Source of the DNA: JALYZC01 sp035997675
GTDB taxonomy: Bacteria; Actinomycetota; Thermoleophilia; Solirubrobacterales; Solirubrobacteraceae
Direction: 5' to 3'
DNA length: 9,215 nt
Assembly (NCBI GenBank): GCA_035997675.1
Contig: DASYIJ010000167.1
Span: 1 to 9,215, forward strand
Shown: positions 1-6,730 of the stretch, in pieces
How the letters are laid out: each line of letters begins with the position of its first letter
How positions within the stretch are numbered: position 1 is the stretch's first letter
The notes under the pieces: generated by a model
Seen by the model: only the letters and a program-made list of their open reading frames with translations
What the model was told of the DNA's origin: nothing
Databases searched by the model: none
Program-made: the position numbers and the translations under genes

Positions 1-651
1 GGCACGGGTGTAGTGCGGGAGGACCGTGTCGCGGTCGGCCGTCTCCGCCGCGGCCGCCAGGCGGCTCAGCTGACGGCCGTCCAGACGGTGCAGCGGCGAC
101 TCGTCTGCCGGGACCGCCGCCCCGGCCGCCCGCAGCTGTGCCCGAAATCGTACCGCGCCGCCTCCCACGGCCAGCGGGGCCTCCAGCGTCGCCGCGAGGT
201 CCGCGAGGGCGGCCGGCGCAAGCGCGGCTGGCTTGGCCAGCGGACGGGCGTCGCGAAACGCGGCCGCGAAGCCCTCGCCGCGCCCGGCGTCGATCACCGC
301 GAGAACGGCGCGTTGGGGCCCGCCCTCGTCGGCGGCGCCGGCAGCCAGCGCGGCCAGGGTGCTGACGCCGGCGAGGGGGACGCCGGCCGACTGGGCCAGC
401 GCCCTCGCCGTGGCGATCCCGATTCGCAGGCCGGTGAACGAGCCGGGTCCGACGCCGACGCCGAGCCGGTCGAGATCGCCGAGCTCGAGCTCGACCTCGG
501 CGAGCGCCTCGTCCACGAGGCCGAGGAGGCGGGTGGCGTGCCCGGGCCGCTCGCCGGAAAGCGGGTCGTGACGCCGCTCGGCGTGGCGTTCGCCGCGCAC
601 GGCGCCGACCACGGTCGCCGGTGTCGCCGTGTCGAAGGCCAGGAGGTTCAC
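1..651 (-). CDS. tsaB: TsaB, t6A tRNA-modification subunit (3' end cut by window edge)
   Basis: TsaB is the non-catalytic, ASKHA-fold partner of TsaD in the cytoplasmic complex that adds threonylcarbamoyl to A37 of ANN-decoding tRNAs. Translating the minus strand from GTG at 651 gives 217 residues without a stop before the window edge. The N-terminus MNLLAFDTATPATVVGA has the family's xLAxDTATxxxxVA signature. Residues about 67-83 read GVGVGPGSFTGLRIGIA, the highly conserved GPGSFTGLRIG core, and AVIDAGRGEGFAA near 118-130 matches the family's DARxxE/VY region. The last visible residues, PHYTRA, resemble the usual C-terminal P-x-Y-x-R end, so only a few residues are probably missing, unless the protein is fused to RimI, which happens in some actinobacteria. 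The GTG start lies in a GTGA overlap with the tsaE stop, with only a weak GAGGA 12 nt upstream, so translation is probably coupled to tsaE. The identification is secure. Confidence 0.95.
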   Translation of the reverse strand, partial: MNLLAFDTATPATVVGAVRGERHAERRHDPLSGERPGHATRLLGLVDEALAEVELELGDLDRLGVGVGPGSFTGLRIGIATARALAQSAGVPLAGVSTLAALAAGAADEGGPQRAVLAVIDAGRGEGFAAAFRDARPLAKPAALAPAALADLAATLEAPLAVGGGAVRFRAQLRAAGAAVPADESPLHRLDGRQLSRLAAAAETADRDTVLPHYTRA

Positions 652-1088
652 CGTGGTCGCCGGTCCTCGACGGTCACCGTGCGGCGGTCGCCCCCGGCGT
701 GCTCGAGCCGCACGCGCAAGGCCGGCTCATCGGCGCTCCACGCCACCCGCTCCGGCCATTCGACGAACGCGACCGTGTCCGGCGTGATGTAGTCGACCAG
801 CAGCGCCGGGTCCTCGGCGCCGATGTCCTCGAGCCGGAACAGGTCGAGATGGGCCACCGGAACCCGGCCGGGGTGCCGGCTGCCGATGGTGAACGTCGGA
901 CTGGTGATCGGGCCGTCGACGCCGAGCGCGCGCGCCGCGCCGCGCACGAACGTCGTCTTGCCGGCCCCCAGCTCTCCGGATACGAGGACGACGTCCCCGG
1001 GGCGCAGGGCCGCGGCCAGCTCGGCGCCGAGCGCCTCCGTTTCCGCCGCGCTCGCCGACTGGTGCACCCGCGGGGAGGGGGCGCTCAC
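648..1088 (-). CDS. tsaE: TsaE, P-loop ATPase of t6A biosynthesis
   Basis: TsaE is the small ATPase that binds the TsaB-TsaD complex and is needed for its turnover in bacterial t6A synthesis. The 146-residue product is the usual size for the family. The Walker A motif GELGAGKTT is at about residues 38-46. It is followed by the family-specific TSPTF (62-66), the HLDLFRL segment with the conserved Asp (80-86), and the EWPER motif (110-114). An open frame continues upstream of this start, but it has no TsaE similarity and overlaps the LPXTG gene in another frame. The GTG at 1088 fits the family length and overlaps the upstream TGA stop as GTGA. No strong Shine-Dalgarno is visible, so coupled translation is likely. 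The stop overlaps the tsaB GTG in the same way. Function is firm; the exact start is inferred. Confidence 0.95.
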   Translation of the reverse strand: MSAPSPRVHQSASAAETEALGAELAAALRPGDVVLVSGELGAGKTTFVRGAARALGVDGPITSPTFTIGSRHPGRVPVAHLDLFRLEDIGAEDPALLVDYITPDTVAFVEWPERVAWSADEPALRVRLEHAGGDRRTVTVEDRRPR

Positions 1089-1408
1089 CCAGCCGCGGGC
1101 GTCCGCGCGCGCCCGGCCACGCGCAGGCGGAGCCCGAACCCCGTGCAGAGCAGGCCGAGCCCGAACGCCGCAATCAGCCCGGCGTCCGCGCCCGTCGCCG
1201 GGAGTTGCGCGCCGGTCGCGGACACGGTGCTCGCCGTCGACGCCGAGCCCGCCGGCGGGCCGGCCCACTGCGCGGCGTTGGACCCGGTGCTCGCCGAGGC
1301 TGCGAGCAGCGCCGTGTTGGCCCCGGCGCTCTGCGCGGCCGCGGTTGCCGGCAGGCCGAGGGCGGCGACTGCCCCGGCTGCGAGGGCCGATCTACGCAGG
1401 CGCTGCAT
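1085..1408 (-). CDS. Small secreted protein with LPXTG-type sorting signal
   Basis: The 107-residue product has the architecture of a minimal sortase substrate. It has a basic N-terminus (MQRLRR), then a hydrophobic stretch (about 8-24) ending in a plausible signal peptidase site near ATAAA-Q (25/26). Next comes a low-complexity Ala/Ser/Thr/Gly region of about 40 residues, then LPATG at 69-73. A hydrophobic helix follows (about 77-93), then an Arg-rich tail with RLRVAGRAR. The tail is slightly longer than a classical LPXTG end, so it may instead remain a membrane-anchored peptide. I recognise no enzymatic domain. A GGACGAGG stretch lies directly before the ATG. The stop overlaps the tsaE start (GTGA), making this the first gene of a three-gene operon. 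It is divergent from the flippase gene. That it is expressed and anchored is inference. Confidence 0.75.
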   Translation of the reverse strand: MQRLRRSALAAGAVAALGLPATAAAQSAGANTALLAASASTGSNAAQWAGPPAGSASTASTVSATGAQLPATGADAGLIAAFGLGLLCTGFGLRLRVAGRARTPAAG

Positions 1409-1417
1409 CCTCGTCCA

Positions 1418-1423
1418 ACTGTA
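1418..1423 (-). promoter_or_regulatory. Candidate -10 element (TACAGT) for the LPXTG-tsaE-tsaB operon
   Basis: Read on the minus strand, TACAGT fits the actinobacterial TANNNT -10 pattern. It lies 9 nt before the ATG at 1408, so transcription would start within a few bases of the start codon. No clear -35 is visible upstream. It sits in the 76-bp divergent region shared with the flippase gene. Assigned by pattern only. Confidence 0.4.
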
Positions 1424-1471
1424 ACGGCCGGGTCGGCGAGCTCGCCGGGGACTGGCGGCGGGACCCTCCGG

Positions 1472-1477
1472 TAGCTT
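1472..1477 (+). promoter_or_regulatory. Candidate -10 element (TAGCTT) for the flippase gene
   Basis: TAGCTT matches TANNNT and ends 7 nt before the ATG at 1485, the spacing expected if the transcript begins at the start codon (leaderless). The GGAG immediately adjacent to the ATG is too close to serve as a normal Shine-Dalgarno. No convincing -35 is seen. Prediction only. Confidence 0.45.
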
Positions 1478-1484
1478 CTCGGAG

Positions 1485-2825
1485 ATGGACGACGCCGCGG
1501 CGGCGGAACCCGAACCCGAGTCGCGCGGCGACGCGCTGCGACGCTCGCAGACGGCGAAGGCGGCCGGTCTGGCGCTGGCGTCGATGGCCGCCAACGCCGT
1601 CCAGGCGATCTTCGTCGGCGCGTTCGCGCACATCCTCGGCGCGGCCTCGTACGGCTCGCTCGCGCGCCTGGTCACCGCGATGGTGATCCTCAACGTCCCC
1701 GGCATCGCCCTCCAGGCGGCGGCCGCCCGCGAGGTCGCACTCGGGCGGCTGGGCCACGGCATGCAGCTCGCCGCCGCCCTCGCCTCCTGGAGGCGGCATC
1801 TCGCGTTCGCGTTCGTGGCCCTGTTCGTGGTGTCGGTCCTCGTCCGCCACCAGCTCGCGGCGATCATGAGCGTGGACCAGGAGTGGGCGGCGGCGACCAC
1901 CCTCCCGATGTCGATGCTGTGGCTGTTCCTGTCGCTGGAGCGGGGCGTGCTCAGCGGCCTGCACGCCTACCGGCCGGTGGGGCTCTCGATCCTCGGCGAG
2001 GCCGCGGTGCGGCTCGGCTCGGCCCTGCTGTTGACCCTCGCCGGCGCGGGAGTCACCGGAGCCTTCCTCGGGCTCCCGATCGGCTGGCTGGCCATGTCGG
2101 CCGCGCTGGCCGTGGCCCTGCGCCACCGAGTCGGCGCCCCCGAGGGCGCGCCGCTGCGCACGCTCACGGGCCTGATCACGTCCGCCTGGGCTCCGCTCGC
2201 CGCCCTCACGCTCGTCTTCGTGATGCAGAACCTCGACGTGTTCATGATCCCCCTCTACGCGACGAAGAAGGCGGCCGGGGCGTACGCCGGCGCGGCGACC
2301 GCGGCCAAGGTGGCGATCTGGGTCGCCGTGGGGATCGCGGTCTACCTCCTCCCGGAGGCGGCCCGGCGTGCCGCCGAGGGACGGGATCCGCGGCCGGCGC
2401 TCGCGCGGGCCGTGGGGATCGTGGGCGCCGTGGCGCTCCCGGTGCTGCTGATCTTCGCGACCGTGCCGGACCTGCTCCTGCGCGTCGCGCTCGGACCCGA
2501 CTTCGAGCGCGCGTCGAGCGCCCTGCTGCTGCTCGGATTGGCCATGAGCCTGCTCGCCCTGGTCAACCTCGGGTCGCAGTACATGCTCGCCCTGTTCCAG
2601 TACAAGTTCCTCTACCTGCTCGGGGCGGTGGTCGCCGTCGAGCCGGTGTTGCTGGCGTCGGCGCCGGCCGGGCTCGAGTCCTTCGCCTCCATGGTGCTGC
2701 TCGTCCAGGGCGTCGCCGCGGCCGGCATGCTGGTGCTCTGCGTGCGCATTCGCACCTCGGCGGCCTCGCACGGCCCGGGAGCCGGCCTGAGCCCGACGGC
2801 GGTCGCGTCAGGCCTGCAGGACTGA
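1485..2825 (+). CDS. Polysaccharide flippase, Wzx/MOP superfamily
   Basis: This is a 446-residue multi-pass membrane protein of the RfbX/Wzx (polysaccharide biosynthesis, MOP exporter) type, expected to flip lipid-linked glycans across the cytoplasmic membrane. About 12 hydrophobic segments are visible, starting near 26-50, 62-82, 104-122, 138-156, 165-188 and 193-212. They continue through 235-256, 275-292, 308-334, 344-375, 376-395 and 400-421. The N-terminal pattern with GAASYGSLARL (about 52-62) after the first helix is typical of the family. The acidic, hydrophilic first 20 residues and the polar tail are probably cytoplasmic. The length is usual, though slightly short. The start is supported by a TANNNT box 7 nt upstream rather than by a ribosome binding site. 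The 3' end overlaps the convergent glycosyltransferase gene by 18 bp. The neighbourhood of glycosyltransferases and methyltransferases supports a glycan-export role; the substrate is unknown. Confidence 0.88.
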   Translation: MDDAAAAEPEPESRGDALRRSQTAKAAGLALASMAANAVQAIFVGAFAHILGAASYGSLARLVTAMVILNVPGIALQAAAAREVALGRLGHGMQLAAALASWRRHLAFAFVALFVVSVLVRHQLAAIMSVDQEWAAATTLPMSMLWLFLSLERGVLSGLHAYRPVGLSILGEAAVRLGSALLLTLAGAGVTGAFLGLPIGWLAMSAALAVALRHRVGAPEGAPLRTLTGLITSAWAPLAALTLVFVMQNLDVFMIPLYATKKAAGAYAGAATAAKVAIWVAVGIAVYLLPEAARRAAEGRDPRPALARAVGIVGAVALPVLLIFATVPDLLLRVALGPDFERASSALLLLGLAMSLLALVNLGSQYMLALFQYKFLYLLGAVVAVEPVLLASAPAGLESFASMVLLVQGVAAAGMLVLCVRIRTSAASHGPGAGLSPTAVASGLQD

Positions 2826-5591
2826 GACCAGGCGCGCGAGCAGCTCGTCGTCGAAGGACCGGTCCCAGTCGCGACTCCAGCGCACGTCGCTGCCGCGGGC
2901 CCGGCCCTCGTAGTCCTGCACGCCCGCCGCGGCCCGCGCCACCCCCTCCGCCAGGGCGTCGATGCCCGGCTCGACGGCCCGGAGGTTCGGGGAGATCTCG
3001 GCCATCGCCTCGGCCGTCTTGTTCTCGAAGGTGTTGGTGACCGTGAGCATCCCGGCCGACGCCATCTCGATCGGCACCAGGCTCGGATGTGGCGTGTACA
3101 TGAGCGCGAGGCCGACGTCGTGGTCGCGCAGGAGCTGGGCGTAGGCGGCCTGGTCGGCGCGGCGCAGCAGCTTGAGGGTGACGCCGTTGCCGAGGTCGAC
3201 CCGGCTTCCGGACGCCAGCGTCCCGATCCCGTGCAGCTCCCACCCGGCCGCGAAGGCCCCGAGCTCGACCGCGCGCGTGAGCGCCAGCAGGCCCAGGTCG
3301 TACATGTTGCGCGCGGCGTGGGGCTCGGGCCGCGCGTAGAACAGGAGGCGGCGGGTCCGCCGGCCCGCGAGGTCGTCGACGCGCGGCGGCTGGATCGCGG
3401 TGATCGCGTTCTGGAAGGACAGCGACGCGCCGTCCCCCCCGTCCGGGCCGTCCGCGTAGACGCCGATCCCGTGGCGGCGAAAGTAGTCGCGCAGCAGCTC
3501 GGTCGAGAAGAGGGCGAAATGCGGGAGGCGGTAGGACTCGGTCGCCAGCGCGGCCCAGGTACCCATCGGGTACGTGAACGGCTCGTACTCCTGGATCAGG
3601 TACACGAAGCGGCCGCCGCCGAGTGACCGCACCGCGCTGGCGGCGACGTGCGCGCTCCACCACGTGCTGGCGAGGAAGCGGTCGGACCGGCTGACCTCCA
3701 TCCCCGCCTGCGCCTCGCGGCCGAACACCACCTCGACGCGGTCGAACAGGCCGGGGAGGCCGCTGTACGCCTCGAGCTGGCGCCGCCACGACCGGGGGAG
3801 CGCCGTCGCGCGGTCGACGGTCACGATGCGCGTCCGGACACCCCGCTCGGCCAGGCGCCGGGCGAGGTTGAACTTCGCGATGTAGCCGCCGAAGAAGTGC
3901 TCGAGGTCGATCGACGGGATCAGGATGTTGACCCGCTCGGGGGCGTCGTCGCGGACCGCGAGCTCGAGCGGGGCGATCTTCTCCACGACCTCCCGCGGGC
4001 CGGCGACGCTGGGGCTGCGGCGCACGGACGTCGGAGTGAGGCTCGGCGGAGGCAGGGCGTCCAGCGCCAGCCGCTTCGCCGGCCGGCTGCGGACCGTCGC
4101 CGCCAGCGCCCGGCGCCAGGTGAAGGCGTAGGCGAGCCGCCACTCGGCGCCCAGCGTCTCCGGGCGCCGGAACAGCTCACGGACGCCGCCGAGCCACAGG
4201 CGGGCCGCCCGCAGGCCGGAACCGTCGATGCGCAGGAAGCGGTCGACCATGCGGCGCTTGGCCGGGGTCATCCGATCGCCGCAGCGCATCCTCAGGATCG
4301 TCGCCACCTGGATCAGGCGGCAGACGTCGAAGAAGTACTGCATCTTCCACACCCGAACGCGCTCGCGCGGGCTGCTGCGCAGCGAGCCGAAGCGGTCCCG
4401 CAGCCTGGTGACCCTCGTGGACTCGGCGTGCCCGATGGTCGCGTCGCCGTGCTGCACGTAGTCGTAGAGCGGGCGCTCGACGAAGGCGATCCTTCCGCGG
4501 GCGAGTGCGGCGAGCCCGATCCAGTGGTCGTGGTAGTGGGCGAACTGTGCCGGCGGGAAGGGCAGCGCGTCGTCGAGCAGGTCCCGCGGGAACAGCGATG
4601 CCGCCCCCATCACCGAGTTCGCGAGCAGCAGCGAGAGCAGCCGCGAGTAGTTGTTGCGCCGGTAGAACCAGTAGGAATCGGAGGTGATGTCGCCGCCCCG
4701 CTCGACGATCCGCGCGTCGCTGTAGACGAGCTGCGCGCCGTCGATCTCCCGCAGCAGGGTCTCGAGCTTGTCCGGGTGCCAGACGTCATCCTGATCGGCC
4801 AGGGCGACGTAGCGCGCGCCGGCCGGGACCATCGAGAGCGCGCGCTCGAAGTTGCGATAGAAGCGAAGCCGGCGGGGCGAGCGCGAGACGACGAAGCGCG
4901 GGTCGTCCCCGATGGCCTCCCGCATCGCGGCGAACCGCCCCGGGCTCGAGCAGTCGTCGCTCACGACGCAGACCCAGTTGCGGTGTGTCTGTGCGCGGAT
5001 CGAGTCGAGCTGACGCTGGAACAGGTCCATCGGCGCGTCCCAGGTGGCCATGCAGATGGCGACGAGCGGCCCGGCGGAGGGATCGGGCTCCGCCACCTCC
5101 GTCGGCTCGGGCAGGGCCACCACCGGGATCCGACCGAGCTCGGCGACGGCCGCGCCGCCGCCCTCCAGCTCGGCGCGCACCTGAACCTCGCACACTGCGC
5201 CGGGCGGCGCGCGCTCGATGCGCGCCATTCCCCAGAACCCGCTCGTATAGCTCAGGAGGAGGGGGTCGTCCCCGGAGTCGGGATCGGAGGTCATGCCCGC
5301 CGTCGCGTGGACGTCGAGCCCGGGATGGAGGGCCTTGAAGACGTCGAGACGCGGCATGCCGTGGGCCAGGACCGGCTGCGCCTCGCCGTCGACGACCAGG
5401 CTCAGGGCGCGGATCCGGGCGTCCGGGTGAAAGCACCAGCCGAGCACGAAGATCGCCGTCCCGGAGCCCACGGCGACCTCGCTGGGAAGCGGCGCGTCGA
5501 GCTGCACCTGAAGCCCGCCGTCGGTCCCGGGCCGGGGTGTGGACGTCCGGTGCGCGGCCGGTCCGTCCGGCGCTGTCGTGGAGCGGGCCAT
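2808..5591 (-). CDS. Bifunctional glycosyltransferase: GT2 domain fused to WsaF-like domain
   Basis: The 927-residue protein appears to carry two glycosyltransferase modules. Residues about 28-162 form a beta-rich region I do not recognise (FVLGWCFHPDARI, VDG, SGFW). Residues about 175-385 are a GT2/GT-A fold: VAICMATWD strand, SDD (211-213), ADQDDVW (265-271, the metal and nucleotide-sugar site) and HDHW (354-357) as the likely acceptor/base motif. A basic, helical linker (about 390-540) follows. Residues about 553-925 resemble the WsaF rhamnosyltransferase family (GT4-like, GT-B): NILIPSIDLEHFFGGYIAKF (555-574), LIQEYEPFTYPMGTWAAL (665-682), FYARPEPHAARNMYDLG (751-767) and HPSLVPIEMASAG (835-847). 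The last matches the donor-binding segment near the C-terminus. A rhamnose-type donor is inferred from the family only. No signal peptide or membrane helix is evident. I chose ATG 5591; ATG 5630 and ATG 5807 are also in frame but run into the divergent methyltransferase gene. Confidence 0.87.
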   Translation of the reverse strand: MARSTTAPDGPAAHRTSTPRPGTDGGLQVQLDAPLPSEVAVGSGTAIFVLGWCFHPDARIRALSLVVDGEAQPVLAHGMPRLDVFKALHPGLDVHATAGMTSDPDSGDDPLLLSYTSGFWGMARIERAPPGAVCEVQVRAELEGGGAAVAELGRIPVVALPEPTEVAEPDPSAGPLVAICMATWDAPMDLFQRQLDSIRAQTHRNWVCVVSDDCSSPGRFAAMREAIGDDPRFVVSRSPRRLRFYRNFERALSMVPAGARYVALADQDDVWHPDKLETLLREIDGAQLVYSDARIVERGGDITSDSYWFYRRNNYSRLLSLLLANSVMGAASLFPRDLLDDALPFPPAQFAHYHDHWIGLAALARGRIAFVERPLYDYVQHGDATIGHAESTRVTRLRDRFGSLRSSPRERVRVWKMQYFFDVCRLIQVATILRMRCGDRMTPAKRRMVDRFLRIDGSGLRAARLWLGGVRELFRRPETLGAEWRLAYAFTWRRALAATVRSRPAKRLALDALPPPSLTPTSVRRSPSVAGPREVVEKIAPLELAVRDDAPERVNILIPSIDLEHFFGGYIAKFNLARRLAERGVRTRIVTVDRATALPRSWRRQLEAYSGLPGLFDRVEVVFGREAQAGMEVSRSDRFLASTWWSAHVAASAVRSLGGGRFVYLIQEYEPFTYPMGTWAALATESYRLPHFALFSTELLRDYFRRHGIGVYADGPDGGDGASLSFQNAITAIQPPRVDDLAGRRTRRLLFYARPEPHAARNMYDLGLLALTRAVELGAFAAGWELHGIGTLASGSRVDLGNGVTLKLLRRADQAAYAQLLRDHDVGLALMYTPHPSLVPIEMASAGMLTVTNTFENKTAEAMAEISPNLRAVEPGIDALAEGVARAAAGVQDYEGRARGSDVRWSRDWDRSFDDELLARLVSVLQA

Positions 5592-5601
5592 GTCCGGCGC
5601 C

Positions 5602-5607
5602 ACGTTA
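5602..5607 (-). promoter_or_regulatory. Candidate -10 element (TAACGT) for the GT2-WsaF gene
   Basis: On the minus strand TAACGT fits TANNNT and lies 10 nt before the ATG at 5591, within AGATAACGT. No Shine-Dalgarno is present between it and the start, so a very short or absent leader is likely. It lies within the 37-bp divergent region, next to the opposing candidate at 5617-5622. Pattern-based and weaker than its neighbour. Confidence 0.35.
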
Positions 5608-5616
5608 TCTGGCCGG

Positions 5617-5622
5617 TAGCCT
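5617..5622 (+). promoter_or_regulatory. Candidate -10 element (TAGCCT) for the first methyltransferase gene
   Basis: TAGCCT fits TANNNT and ends 6 nt before the ATG at 5629. The intervening GCGGCC gives no Shine-Dalgarno, consistent with a leaderless transcript. It closely resembles the box before the flippase (GGTAGCTT against GGTAGCCT). No clear -35 is visible. Confidence 0.45.
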
Positions 5623-5628
5623 GCGGCC

Positions 5629-6717
5629 ATGCCGACCGGACCCTTTCCCGACGCCACCTCCGAGCTCGATCTGCTCCGGCGCGAGTACGAGTCCTCCCTC
5701 AGCTGGCGGGTCACACGACCGCTGCGCGCGCTCGGCCACAGAGCCCGCGGGCTGCGCCCACGCCCGTCGACCGACGCCGGGGGCTGGACCCCGCCCGCCA
5801 CCTTCACGCCCGGCCGCTACGACTCCTGGCTGGCGGATCTCCACGGCGAGCGCCTCGACCGCATCGACGCGGCCTGCGCGGACGCGGGCGGGCCCGGCGC
5901 CTTCGCATTGTTCCGAGACCTCGACGCGGACCTCTGGGCGCTGCTGCTGACCCAGGACTACGAGGTGTACCCGAACATCCGCGCGCTGCTGCCCGACGTT
6001 CCCGACCCGTCGCTGCAGCAGCTCTGGAACGGGGCCAGCGGCGCGCGGCTCGCCGAGCAGAGCGGCTCCTTCTACTCCAAGCTGTGCCAGCGCTTCCGGG
6101 CCCACGGCGCGACGTCCCTGCCCGAGGCTCGCGTCCTCGACTTCGGCTGTGGCTGGGGCCGCCTGACGCGCTTCCTCGCGCGCGACGTCGAGCCCGGCGC
6201 CCTGTACGGCTGCGACCCGGTCGAGGCGATCCTCGACGTCTGCCGTGACAGCGGCGTGCCCGCGACCCTCGCGCGCACGGACTTCGTCCCCGACCGGCTC
6301 CCGTTCGACGAGCCGTTCGACCTGGCCTTCGCGTTCTCGGTCTTCACGCATCTCTCCGAGACGGCGCACCTGGCCTGCCTGCGCGCACTCCACGCGGCGC
6401 TGCGCCCCGGAGGAATCCTGGTCGTCACGGTGCGCCCCCCGGAGTACCTGCAGTTCTGCGCGCTGCTGCATCCCGTCCTGCGCTCCCTGGGCCCCGACTA
6501 CCGCGCGCGGGTCCAGGAGCCGCGGTACCTGTTCGCGGCGCACGACGCGTACCCCGGCCACCCGCAGTACACGCGCGGCGAGATGGCCTACGGCGAGACC
6601 GTCGTCACGCTCGGATACGTGCGCGAGCGCTGGGCGGAGATGTTCGAACTGCTCGACGTCGATGTGCTGATCGGCGACCTGTTCCAGGTCGCGCTCACGC
6701 TGCGGCGGACGCTCTAG
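5629..6717 (+). CDS. Class I SAM-dependent methyltransferase of a glycan locus
   Basis: This 362-residue protein has a complete Rossmann-type methyltransferase core. Motif I is VLDFGCGWGRLTRF (169-182). The acidic strand-2 end is YGCDPVEA (193-200). Motif IV is FDLAFAFSVFTHLSE (230-244), and post-I/motif VI is LRPGGILVVTVR (258-269). It resembles the Methyltransf_11/25-type enzymes common in surface-polysaccharide clusters, which usually methylate sugars. The N-terminal 110 residues are not catalytic; residues 21-33 (ESSLSWRVTRPLR) followed by an Arg-rich stretch match the C-terminal tails of the two glycosyltransferases at the right end of the window. The start at 5629 is supported by the TAGCCT box 6 nt upstream. 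Its ATG shares the CATG with an unused in-frame minus-strand ATG. It lies 13 bp before the next plus-strand gene. The acceptor is unknown; the methyltransferase fold is secure. Confidence 0.88.
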   Translation: MPTGPFPDATSELDLLRREYESSLSWRVTRPLRALGHRARGLRPRPSTDAGGWTPPATFTPGRYDSWLADLHGERLDRIDAACADAGGPGAFALFRDLDADLWALLLTQDYEVYPNIRALLPDVPDPSLQQLWNGASGARLAEQSGSFYSKLCQRFRAHGATSLPEARVLDFGCGWGRLTRFLARDVEPGALYGCDPVEAILDVCRDSGVPATLARTDFVPDRLPFDEPFDLAFAFSVFTHLSETAHLACLRALHAALRPGGILVVTVRPPEYLQFCALLHPVLRSLGPDYRARVQEPRYLFAAHDAYPGHPQYTRGEMAYGETVVTLGYVRERWAEMFELLDVDVLIGDLFQVALTLRRTL

Positions 6718-6720
6718 ACT
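6715..6720 (+). promoter_or_regulatory. Candidate -10 element (TAGACT) overlapping a stop codon
   Basis: TAGACT fits TANNNT, and its first three bases are the TAG stop of the upstream methyltransferase gene. It lies 10 nt before the GTG at 6731, suggesting that the next gene has its own promoter besides readthrough from upstream. It could be coincidence, because the stop codon itself supplies the TA. Confidence 0.3.
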
Positions 6721-6730
6721 CGCCACCCTC

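Noticed and set aside
13..792. 259-codon plus-strand open frame over tsaB
   Set aside because: The minus strand reads as clear TsaB with GPGSFTGLRIG; the plus-strand product is basic low complexity.
1089..1268. N-terminal extension of tsaE to ATG 1268
   Set aside because: The extra 60 residues are Arg/Gly-rich and lie over the LPXTG gene in another frame. TsaE proteins normally begin close to the GTG at 1088.
1392..2771. 459-codon open frame on the minus strand opposite the flippase
   Set aside because: The product is His/Arg/Gln/Glu-rich low complexity without domains. The plus strand encodes a coherent 12-helix membrane protein.
3648..6248. 866-codon open frame on the plus strand opposite the GT2-WsaF gene
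   Set aside because: Its translation is Arg/Ala/Pro/Gly-rich with no recognisable motif, and it spans the antisense of one gene and the start of another. It is a high-GC shadow frame.
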